Source: Legionella londiniensis (GTDB lineage: Bacteria; Pseudomonadota; Gammaproteobacteria; Legionellales; Legionellaceae). Taken from it: 64,000 nt of DNA. Below, piece after piece: positions 56,415 to 64,000 of this stretch; position 1 is the first letter of the stretch, and every line of letters starts with the position of its first letter. Both the position numbers and the translations under genes were made by a program. Under the pieces are notes generated by a model. It searched no databases and was not told the origin of the DNA. It worked only from the letters and a program-made list of their open reading frames with translations. The stretch lies in contig NZ_LNYK01000010.1 in the NCBI RefSeq assembly GCF_001467825.1, positions 1-64,000 of the forward strand, given 5' to 3'.

Positions 56415-57855
56415 CGCGTTTCCTCTTCTTTTTGCCATAGCGTGACTTAAGCCAGGGAGGAGCCAATAATGTTGTCACCATCACCATCAAAATAATCGCA
56501 GAAAAAAGCTGATCAGAAATAACGCCTATCGACCTCCCAATCGATGCAAAGACCAATCCCACCTCTCCCCTTGGAACCATGCCCATTCCAATTAAAAAAC
56601 GGTCATCACGAGAGTTTGCCCCTATCCCGCTTAATAATTTTCCAATAATGGCTGCAGCAATCAATCCACTGGCCATTAACAACACATGCCAATCGAAAAA
56701 TAATTCTATTTTCACCTGGATGCCAATGAGCATAAAAAAGAGAGGAGCCAAAACGAACTCCAGGGGCGCTACCAGATCTTTAATACTTAAGGCATTTTTA
56801 TGATCTTTTTCCCGCTCAAAGAATCCATCATGAATGATAATGCCTGCGGCAAATGCACCAATAATAGTTGCAAGCTGCACTAATGTTGCAAGCCAGGCAA
56901 GAAGCATGACAAAAACAAAAGAAATAAATAATTTCACTTCCCAAATTTCAAGGAATTGAAAATATTGCACCGCCCGTTGCAAAACCCATGGCCCGATGAG
57001 CAATGAAAAAGAAAAAAAGAGTATGGCAGAAATGATAATTTGTGCTACCTGCATCAAATCAACGACATCGCTTATCACAATACTGCTGACTATGGCCAAT
57101 ATGACCAGCCCCAGAATATCATCGAGCATTGCCGCACCAAGAATGGTCCTCGCCTCACGAGTCCGCAGTTTTTTTAATTCTTTAAGAACGCGCGCCGTGA
57201 TGCCTACGCTGGTAGCAGAAAGCGTGGCAGCAACAAACAAATCTGCTTTAAAGGTAGAGTTAGGAGCAAGGATATACATCGTCAGCAGCCCAAGAATAAT
57301 TGGGGCAACCACACCTATAATAGCAACCTGCATGGACTCCCGACCGGTATGTTTCAGCTCCTCGACAGAAGTTTCAAGTCCCACCATAAATAATAAAAAG
57401 ATAACGCCATAACGGGACAAAATATCAACAATATATGCAGTTTTAATCAAATCAATTGCGTTGGAACCGCTTAAGGCAGTTGCCACTTCCGCCGCGTAAT
57501 GGCTGTTAGCGATGCTGATTTTGATGGCTTCAGGAAGCGCCACCCCATGCAGCATATCCGGCATAATATTAAAAATTGCTGATCCTTCCCGCAAAATAAC
57601 AGCAAGATTCATCCCAAAAAAATAACAAAGATTGCCGACTAACGCGCCCATCACCAATTCGCCAAGAACGCCTGGCTGGTTAAGCCGCTGAGCAAAATAA
57701 CGGCCCATGATTCCAAAAAGAAAAATTAAGGTAACCCATAGAATAACAGGCGCGACCGGATCAAGATGGGTACCGCTCATTCCTGCATACACAACGGCAG
57801 GAAACAAAATGGCTGTTAGAAACCAATATCGCTTGTATTTAGATTGCATGTTCAT
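56404..57855 (-). CDS. CPA2-family cation/proton antiporter
   Basis: 483 residues, about twelve to thirteen helices: Na+/H+ or K+/H+ exchanger of the Kef/NapA class. Visible are GVLGELVMGALVGN, the ion-site region TLSATSVGITARVLKE with ML DDILGLV (Asp-Asp pair about residue 245), and GMVPRGEVGLVFASIG near the end. No C-terminal TrkA-N domain, so simpler than KefB/KefC. Lies 17 bases after ppsA and overlaps nadC, within one operon. Confidence 0.85.
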   Translation of the reverse strand: MNMQSKYKRYWFLTAILFPAVVYAGMSGTHLDPVAPVILWVTLIFLFGIMGRYFAQRLNQPGVLGELVMGALVGNLCYFFGMNLAVILREGSAIFNIMPDMLHGVALPEAIKISIANSHYAAEVATALSGSNAIDLIKTAYIVDILSRYGVIFLLFMVGLETSVEELKHTGRESMQVAIIGVVAPIILGLLTMYILAPNSTFKADLFVAATLSATSVGITARVLKELKKLRTREARTILGAAMLDDILGLVILAIVSSIVISDVVDLMQVAQIIISAILFFSFSLLIGPWVLQRAVQYFQFLEIWEVKLFISFVFVMLLAWLATLVQLATIIGAFAAGIIIHDGFFEREKDHKNALSIKDLVAPLEFVLAPLFFMLIGIQVKIELFFDWHVLLMASGLIAAAIIGKLLSGIGANSRDDRFLIGMGMVPRGEVGLVFASIGRSIGVISDQLFSAIILMVMVTTLLAPPWLKSRYGKKKRKRDAS

Positions 57856-57872
57856 GTCGCATTCGTGAATTG

Positions 57873-60257
57873 TTATCCTGCCTTATGCTCTGCAAGAAAC
57901 AAGCAGGTTTCCAGAACAGAATCAGGATTCAGTGAGATGCTTTCAATCCCCTCCTGCATTAGCCATTCAGCAAAATCCTGGTGGTCAGATGGCCCCTGCC
58001 CGCAAATGCCAATATATTTCCCTTCTTTTTTACAGGCGGAAATAGCCATATGCAAGAGCATCTTGACCGCGTCGTCCCGCTCATCAAACTGGGAAGCAAT
58101 TAATCCTGAATCCCTGTCAAGTCCAAGTGTCAACTGGGTCAAATCATTTGATCCAATAGAAAAGCCATCAAAATATTTTAAAAACTCATGAGCCAGTAAA
58201 GCGTTTGCGGGAAGCTCGCACATCATAATGATACGCAATCCCTCTTTTGTGCGCTCCAAACCATGTTCTTTCAAGATTGCAATCACCTGTTGCGCTTCCA
58301 TAACGGTACGCACAAAAGGAATCATGATTTCCACATTCTTAAACCCCATGCGTTCGCGAGCTCTTTTTACCGCCTCACACTCCAGCGCAAAACAGTCTGC
58401 GAAATCGGAAGATACGTATCTTGAGGCGCCGCGAAACCCAAGCATTGGATTTTCTTCACGAGGCTCGTAGAGATATCCGCCAATCAAATTGGCATATTCG
58501 TTTGATTTAAAATCCGAAAGCCGGACAATAACGGGTTTAGGATAAAAAGCTGCAGCAATGGTTGCAATGCCCTCTTTTAAGCGCTCAATATAAAATTCCA
58601 CAGGGGAAGGATATGCCGCGGTCTTATCAGCAATCGTTTGTTTCAATTCTTTATCGCTTAGGAAATCATATTGAAGTAAAGCTTTTGGATGAATGCCAAT
58701 TGTATTGGAAATTAAAAATTCAAGCCTTGCTAACCCAACTCCTGAATTTGGAATCGCCTGAAACGCAAACGCACGTTCAGGATTTCCGACATTCAGCATC
58801 ACTTTAAGGGGCAATTCAGGCATGGTGTCTACATCTAATTTCGTATGCTCAAAAGCCAGCAATCCCTGATAAACATAACCATTATCTCCCTCGGCACAAG
58901 ACACGGTTACTTCCTCGCCATCCCTGATTGAATGAGTTGCATCCCCGCACCCTACTACAGCTGGAATACCAAGCTCCCGCGCAATAATAGCAGCATGGCA
59001 AGTGCGCCCGCCGCGATTTGTTACGATGGCGGCAGCACGTTTCATTACGGGTTCCCAGTCAGGATCCGTCATATCTGAAACCAGAATATCACCCGGCTCA
59101 ATCCGATGCATTTCACTGATGTCTTTGATCACTCGAGCCCGCCCTTGCCCTATTCTCTGACCAATGCTTCGCCCTTCTGCCAATATCACTCCTGTTTCCT
59201 TTAAACGATATCGTTCTAAAACCTGCTTGCTGGCGCGGCTTTTCACGGTTTCGGGCCTGGCCTGCAGAATGTAAAAATTGCCATTCACTCCATCTTTAGC
59301 CCATTCTATATCCATTGGCCTGCCGTAATGATCTTCAATAATCAGCGCCTGGCGAGCCAGTAATTCAATTTCCTCTGACGACAGGGAAAACTGCCGCTGG
59401 GCTTTCTCTTCAACTGCAATGGTTTTTACCGTCCTTTCCGCGCCTTCCTGGTCATAGACCATTTTTAAGGCTTTAGTGCCTAAATTGCGGCGCACAATGG
59501 CTGATTTTCCTGCGCGCAGCCCTGGCTTGTATACGTAAAATTCATCGGGATTAACAGCACCCTGAACCACCATTTCCCCAAGGCCGTAAGAAGAAGTAAT
59601 GAAAACCACGTCCTCAAATCCCGACTCGGTATCCATGGTGAACATGACGCCGCTTACCGCAAGATCACTGCGCACCATTTGTTGAATGCCGACTGAGAGC
59701 GATACTTCCTGATGGGCAAACCCATGATGGACGCGATAGGCAATTGCCCTATCATTATATAATGATGCAAAAACAGTTTTGATAGCCTGCAATACCGCAT
59801 CAATCCCGCAAATGTTAAGCAGAGTCTCCTGTTGCCCTGCAAAAGACGCGTCAGGCAAATCTTCGGCAGTCGCAGAAGAGCGAACCGCAACACTGAAATT
59901 TTCATGCCCAATAGAGTTTGCAAGATTTAAATAGGCAGTGCGAATTTCATCCTCAAAAGCGCCAGTAAAGGAAGATTTAAGGATCATCTCGCGGATTTGC
60001 TTCCCAACTGAAGCGAGTTGCCGGACATCATCGACATCCAAGTTTTCCAATAATGCCGAAATTTTTCTGTTTAACCCATTATGGGAAAGAAATTCCTGAA
60101 ACGCTTCAGCGGTTGTGGCAAAACCACCGGGAACTGCAACGCCAGCTGAGGACAAATGACTTATCATCTCACCTAAAGAGGCATTCTTTCCGCCAACCTG
60201 GGGCAGATGATTGATGTTCAAGTCTTTAAATTCCATTGTGTATGCAGTAACCGCCAT
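57873..60257 (-). CDS. ppsA: Phosphoenolpyruvate synthase
   Basis: Pyruvate + ATP to PEP, for gluconeogenesis. 794 residues: N-terminal ATP-grasp domain, phosphohistidine domain with [20 protein letters not shown] (catalytic His about residue 420), and C-terminal PEP-binding barrel with Cys in GICGQGPSD (about 750). ATG 60257; an alternative ATG 7 codons in. Head of the run ppsA, antiporter, nadC, murG-like, M20 peptidase. The 140-base gap to the divergent purB holds the promoters. Confidence 0.95.
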   Translation of the reverse strand: MAVTAYTMEFKDLNINHLPQVGGKNASLGEMISHLSSAGVAVPGGFATTAEAFQEFLSHNGLNRKISALLENLDVDDVRQLASVGKQIREMILKSSFTGAFEDEIRTAYLNLANSIGHENFSVAVRSSATAEDLPDASFAGQQETLLNICGIDAVLQAIKTVFASLYNDRAIAYRVHHGFAHQEVSLSVGIQQMVRSDLAVSGVMFTMDTESGFEDVVFITSSYGLGEMVVQGAVNPDEFYVYKPGLRAGKSAIVRRNLGTKALKMVYDQEGAERTVKTIAVEEKAQRQFSLSSEEIELLARQALIIEDHYGRPMDIEWAKDGVNGNFYILQARPETVKSRASKQVLERYRLKETGVILAEGRSIGQRIGQGRARVIKDISEMHRIEPGDILVSDMTDPDWEPVMKRAAAIVTNRGGRTCHAAIIARELGIPAVVGCGDATHSIRDGEEVTVSCAEGDNGYVYQGLLAFEHTKLDVDTMPELPLKVMLNVGNPERAFAFQAIPNSGVGLARLEFLISNTIGIHPKALLQYDFLSDKELKQTIADKTAAYPSPVEFYIERLKEGIATIAAAFYPKPVIVRLSDFKSNEYANLIGGYLYEPREENPMLGFRGASRYVSSDFADCFALECEAVKRARERMGFKNVEIMIPFVRTVMEAQQVIAILKEHGLERTKEGLRIIMMCELPANALLAHEFLKYFDGFSIGSNDLTQLTLGLDRDSGLIASQFDERDDAVKMLLHMAISACKKEGKYIGICGQGPSDHQDFAEWLMQEGIESISLNPDSVLETCLFLAEHKAG

Positions 60258-60398
60258 ATCTTATCCCAGTTTTAATAAAATGAAGGTCATTCTACTTAAA
60301 TTACCCTATTTTGTGAATTGCATGTGTGCTGTTTTAATATTCACATCTTAGTCCGCATCTAATATCATATGGGCATTTCTGATTGCCAAGAATTGCTA

Positions 60399-61775
60399 AT
60401 GACCCTATCTGCCTTAACAGCCATATCGCCCATTGACGGACGCTATATCAAAAAAACCCGTCCTTTATGCGCTTATTTTAGTGAATTTGCTCTGACTTAT
60501 TATCGCTTACTGGTTGAAATCCGCTGGCTTGAATCATTAGCTGCCAATAGTAAAATCCGCGAAGTACCAAAGCTTAAAGCACAACAAAAAACATTTCTGC
60601 AGGATCTGCTGACCAATTTTGATGAAAGCGAAGCTTTAAAAGTAAAGGAATATGAAAAGCAAATCAATCATGATGTGAAAGCTGTTGAATATTACTTGAA
60701 AGAAAAACTTGAACAATCTGAATTCCTTGAATTACGTGAGATTACAGGGTTTATTCATTTTGCCTGTACTTCTGAAGACATTAATAATCTTGCTTACGCC
60801 CTCATGATGAAAGAGGCTATTGGGCATGTGATTTTGCCTACTTTGGCAGAAATTACAGGAAGCATCACGCTTCTTGGAAAGCAGCATGGCAGCATCGCCA
60901 TGCTGTCTCGAACACATGGCCAGCCGGCAACACCCACTACAATTGGCAAAGAACTGATTAATTTTGTAGCCCGTCTAAAACGGCCGCAGCAGCAATTGGC
61001 AGAAGTTTTAATTGCCGCAAAATGTAACGGTGCTGTAGGCAATTATAATGCCCATATGATAGCTTATCCCGATATTGACTGGCGAAAACACTGCGCGAAT
61101 TTTGTGAACTCCCTGGGTCTTTCGTTCAATCCCTATACCACCCAGATTGAGCCGCATGACGGTATCGCTGAAGTATCACACCTCATGATTCGCATCAACA
61201 ATATCCTTTTAGACTACACCCGGGATATCTGGAGTTATATTTCTCTTGGCTACTTTAAGCAAAAAACCGTTGCTGAAGAGGTTGGGTCATCCACGATGCC
61301 GCACAAAGTCAACCCGATTGATTTTGAAAATGCCGAAGGCAACCTGGGTCTGGCCAATGCCTTATTTGATCACTTTGCCAGCAAGTTAACCAAATCCAGG
61401 CTGCAAAGGGATCTTTCAGATTCTACCGTAATGCGTAACCTTGGAGTTGCTTTCGCTTATACGCTCATTGCTTTTCATTCTATTGCAAAAGGGAATGATA
61501 AATTGCAAATCAATAAAAATGCACTGAAAAAAGATCTGGAAGAGAACTGGGAAATTCTTGCGGAAGCCGTGCAAACCGTAATGCGCCGTTATCATATACC
61601 CAATGCCTACGAAAAGCTCCGCGACCTGACCCGCGGGCAGGGAATAAACCGCGAGAATTTACAGGAGTTTATCCGTTCATTGGATATTCCCCCTGATGCC
61701 AAAGAGCAGTTACTCTCGCTCACTCCGCATAAATATACCGGACTTGCTTCCCAGCTGGTCAAGGCATTTTCATGA
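60399..61775 (+). CDS. purB: Adenylosuccinate lyase
   Basis: Acts twice in purine synthesis. 458 residues from ATG 60399, which aligns with the E. coli start (LTAISPIDGRY); an upstream in-frame ATG adds ten residues without similarity. The fumarase-superfamily signature GSSTMPHKVNPIDFENAEG is at about residue 290, catalytic His in RTHGQPATPT (about 170). Overlaps nadB by 4 bases. Confidence 0.95.
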   Translation: MTLSALTAISPIDGRYIKKTRPLCAYFSEFALTYYRLLVEIRWLESLAANSKIREVPKLKAQQKTFLQDLLTNFDESEALKVKEYEKQINHDVKAVEYYLKEKLEQSEFLELREITGFIHFACTSEDINNLAYALMMKEAIGHVILPTLAEITGSITLLGKQHGSIAMLSRTHGQPATPTTIGKELINFVARLKRPQQQLAEVLIAAKCNGAVGNYNAHMIAYPDIDWRKHCANFVNSLGLSFNPYTTQIEPHDGIAEVSHLMIRINNILLDYTRDIWSYISLGYFKQKTVAEEVGSSTMPHKVNPIDFENAEGNLGLANALFDHFASKLTKSRLQRDLSDSTVMRNLGVAFAYTLIAFHSIAKGNDKLQINKNALKKDLEENWEILAEAVQTVMRRYHIPNAYEKLRDLTRGQGINRENLQEFIRSLDIPPDAKEQLLSLTPHKYTGLASQLVKAFS

Positions 61776-63421
61776 ATAATGCATTATCCCAGCAAGGGCA
61801 AACCTATGAATACGACGCCCTCGTCATTGGCACGGGGCTTGCGGGCCTTCATTACTGCATGCAATTAGTGCAGTTAGAGCCTCATATTAAAATTGCACTC
61901 ATCAGCAAAGATCAGGCTTTGGAATGCAACAGCCGCTATGCCCAAGGGGGGATTGCCGCTGTATTCTCCCCTGAGGATACAATGGAGTCTCATATTGAAG
62001 ATACTCTACAAGCTGGAGACGGCTTATGCTACCGGCCTGCTGTTGAATTTATCATCCGCCAGGGGCCTGAAGCCATCAAGCAATTACAACGCTATGCCAT
62101 TCAATTTAATAAAAAGCCGAATGGCAGTTATGAACTGGCAAAAGAAGGAGGCCACTCTCACCGGCGCATTTTTAACTGCGGCGATCAAACCGGGTTAAAT
62201 ACAGTTGAAGCTTTAATTGAAGCAAGCAAGCTGCAAAACCAAATTCATTATTTTGAATATCATGCAGCCATTAATTTAATTACCCATTACCATCCCCACC
62301 GTACGGATAATCAAGGAGAAGTACTTGGCGCCTATATTCTTGATTGCAACAAAAACCTCATTCACACTTTTTTGGCCCGCTGTGTTGTACTCGCTACTGG
62401 CGGCGCTGGAAAAACGTTTCGTTATACTACAAATCCTATGGTCGCAACTGGCGATGGGGTTGCCATGGCTTATCGCGCTGGCGCGCGGGTAGGAAATATG
62501 GAATTTTATCAATTTCATCCTACTTTACTACACCATCATACCTTGACTAACTTTTTGATTTCAGAAGCTGTTCGCGGCGAAGGCGGAATCTTAAAAAATG
62601 CCGACACGGGAGAGCGCTTCATGAGCCGCTATGCTCCTAACCAGTTAGAACTAGCCACCCGTGACGTTGTAGCCCGCGCCATTTTCACTGAAATAGAACA
62701 AAGCGAACGCAGTTATGTTTATTTGGACATTACCCATCAATCCAAATCTTTTCTGCAAAAACGATTTCCTAAAATTTATCAAACGCTCCTTTCCATCGGC
62801 ATCGATATGAGCCAGGATATGATTCCTGTGGTACCCGCGGCGCATTATCAATGTGGCGGAGTTTTGACTGATGTATATGGCCGCACTGATCTCTTTCGGC
62901 TTTATGCGATTGGTGAAGTCGCATTCACAGGGCTTCACGGCGCAAATCGCCTCGCCAGCAACTCACTGCTTGAGGCTGTGGTCATGGCTTCAAACGCTGC
63001 GCGCTGCAGCATAGAAGATATCCGCACTCCCTGGAAATCGACAGGTTCTATCGCCAGCTGGAACTCCCCAGGAGAGGTCAATATGCGCCGCGCCAGTCAA
63101 ATCAACGCCCACTGGCGGAGTTTACGTGGCGAAATGACCTCTTATGCGGGCATTGTCCGGACTGAGGCAGGCCTTCAAGATTTGCTACAATTAATATTGA
63201 AAAGAAATAAAATAATCGAAGAATATTACTGGAAACACAGTATTACCAGAGATTTAATTGAATTGCGCAATATCATCCTGAACGCTGAATTAATTGTCCG
63301 GGCTGCCTTGTCCAGGAGAGAATCCCGGGGAGGACATTATCGTGAAGATTTTCCTTATAAAAAGCCGGAGACTCAGGAAAGCATTGCCCGTTCCAATTCA
63401 CCGCAACCCCCTTTTATATGA
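61772..63421 (+). CDS. nadB: L-aspartate oxidase
   Basis: FAD enzyme oxidising aspartate to iminoaspartate, first step of NAD synthesis. 549 residues: N-terminal dinucleotide loop VIGTGLAGL, AQGGIAAVFSPEDT, EFYQFHPT, RGEGGIL, and FAD-capping GLHGANRLASNSLLE (about 390). C-terminal helical domain with RNIILNAELIVRAAL and SRGGHYREDFP. Coupled to purB upstream and nadA 14 bases downstream. Confidence 0.95.
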   Translation: MNNALSQQGQTYEYDALVIGTGLAGLHYCMQLVQLEPHIKIALISKDQALECNSRYAQGGIAAVFSPEDTMESHIEDTLQAGDGLCYRPAVEFIIRQGPEAIKQLQRYAIQFNKKPNGSYELAKEGGHSHRRIFNCGDQTGLNTVEALIEASKLQNQIHYFEYHAAINLITHYHPHRTDNQGEVLGAYILDCNKNLIHTFLARCVVLATGGAGKTFRYTTNPMVATGDGVAMAYRAGARVGNMEFYQFHPTLLHHHTLTNFLISEAVRGEGGILKNADTGERFMSRYAPNQLELATRDVVARAIFTEIEQSERSYVYLDITHQSKSFLQKRFPKIYQTLLSIGIDMSQDMIPVVPAAHYQCGGVLTDVYGRTDLFRLYAIGEVAFTGLHGANRLASNSLLEAVVMASNAARCSIEDIRTPWKSTGSIASWNSPGEVNMRRASQINAHWRSLRGEMTSYAGIVRTEAGLQDLLQLILKRNKIIEEYYWKHSITRDLIELRNIILNAELIVRAALSRRESRGGHYREDFPYKKPETQESIARSNSPQPPFI

Positions 63422-63435
63422 TTGTCAGGTAGTAT

Positions 63436-64000
63436 ATGTTTAAACAAGATGTCTCTTATCAGCCCGAAAAAACGTTGATGCACATTCATCATGACATGAG
63501 CATCTGCCAGAGTGATTACCCCCTCGATTGGTATCAGGAAGAGTTTATTCCTTATGCTGAAGAATATCAGGCTTTACCTGATCGTAAACTCAGCACAGTG
63601 CTGTCCTGGATGAAGCCCTACATGAAGAAAGCTGAGGCGCATTTTGGCGATCAATTGCTTCTTCTCGCCCATTATTATATGGGAGGAGAGATAGTGAGGC
63701 TGGTGGAGCAATTTGGCGGCAAGGTGGGTGATTCTTATCAACTGGCGCTCATGGCTGCCAATCATCCTGAAAAATCCATCATTATTGAATCAGCTGTGCA
63801 TTTTATGGCTGAATCGATCAGCATTCTTGCCAATCCCGGGCAACAAGTCTATATCACAAATCCCAAATCCGGCTGCACCATGGAAATGCTTGCCAAGGAT
63901 TTTATGGTTGAGCCTGCTTTTCTTGATTTAAATGAACGATACGGCCCAAAGAACATATTGCCTGTCTGCTATATGAATACTTCAGGGCGCGTAAAAGCCA
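63436..64000 (+). CDS. nadA: Quinolinate synthase, partial (3' end outside window)
   Basis: Condenses iminoaspartate with dihydroxyacetone phosphate using a 4Fe-4S cluster. 188 codons are visible and open to the window end. Recognisable segments: LLLAHYYMGGE, KVGDSYQLALMAA, AVHFMAESISILA, first cluster Cys in SGCTMEMLA, and YMNTSGRVKA. The Gly-Asp-Ser-Tyr and His-Phe-Met-Ala-Glu positions are as in NadA. The sequence is somewhat diverged from E. coli NadA. Follows nadB directly. Confidence 0.88.
   Translation, partial: MFKQDVSYQPEKTLMHIHHDMSICQSDYPLDWYQEEFIPYAEEYQALPDRKLSTVLSWMKPYMKKAEAHFGDQLLLLAHYYMGGEIVRLVEQFGGKVGDSYQLALMAANHPEKSIIIESAVHFMAESISILANPGQQVYITNPKSGCTMEMLAKDFMVEPAFLDLNERYGPKNILPVCYMNTSGRVKA

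Overview
The window reads as ordinary chromosome of a gammaproteobacterium, most probably a member of the Legionellaceae. This rests on recognition, not on a database search. The pointers are a CpxR/CpxA pair of the type that controls Dot/Icm genes in Legionella, an OXA-29/LoxA-like class D beta-lactamase, a 1074-residue SidB/SdbA-like protein, a second protein with an effector-style Glu-rich tail, Thr at the GyrA position equivalent to Ser83, and the neighbourhoods rpsA-cmk-aroA-serC-gyrA and mreBCD-icd-clpS-clpA. Coding density is high. I see no tRNA, rRNA, CRISPR, transposase or prophage.

Layout. 0.07-4.2 kb (+): cpxRA, with cpxR damaged at its 5' end, then a nucleoside salvage operon (cdd, purine nucleoside phosphorylase, deoC). 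4.3-12.8 kb (-): proBA, csaA, ubiCA, two tandem FimT-like minor pilins, a family 4 uracil-DNA glycosylase, pyrF, lapB and lapA. 13.0-21.4 kb (-): rpsA, cmk, aroA, serC, gyrA (tightly packed) and a uridine-phosphorylase-like enzyme. 21.5-26.7 kb (+): gltA, a small membrane protein, and the pyruvate dehydrogenase E1alpha/E1beta/E2 genes. 26.7-39.7 kb is the most accessory part: a repeat-containing effector candidate, truD, a Na+/Ca2+ exchanger, the OXA enzyme, the giant hydrolase-glycosyltransferase fusion, an SLC13 permease with a split YeeE/YedE pair, rmuC, and a Cys-rich secreted protein. 39.9-43.6 kb (+): potABCD. 43.6-45.6 kb (-): O-antigen ligase-like and family 2 glycosyltransferase genes. 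45.7-52.4 kb (-): clpA, clpS, icd, mreD, mreC, mreB. 52.7-60.3 kb (-): comEA, then an apparent operon ppsA, cation/proton antiporter, nadC, a Firmicutes-type murG and an M20 peptidase. 60.4-64.0 kb (+): purB, nadB and the start of nadA, which runs off the window.

How the parts fit. Central metabolism is well represented: gltA, icd, PDH and ppsA; NAD made by nadB-nadA with nadC on the opposite strand; proline, pyrimidine, purine, ubiquinone and chorismate branches. Envelope functions recur (mreBCD, lapAB, murG-like, O-antigen ligase, CpxRA), and comEA plus FimT-like pilins suggest natural DNA uptake. The least ordinary items are the 1074-residue hydrolase-GT protein, the 352-residue repeat protein with an E-block tail, the clostridial-looking MurG, a candidate GGA-rich small RNA between clpS and icd, and several intergenic structured elements.
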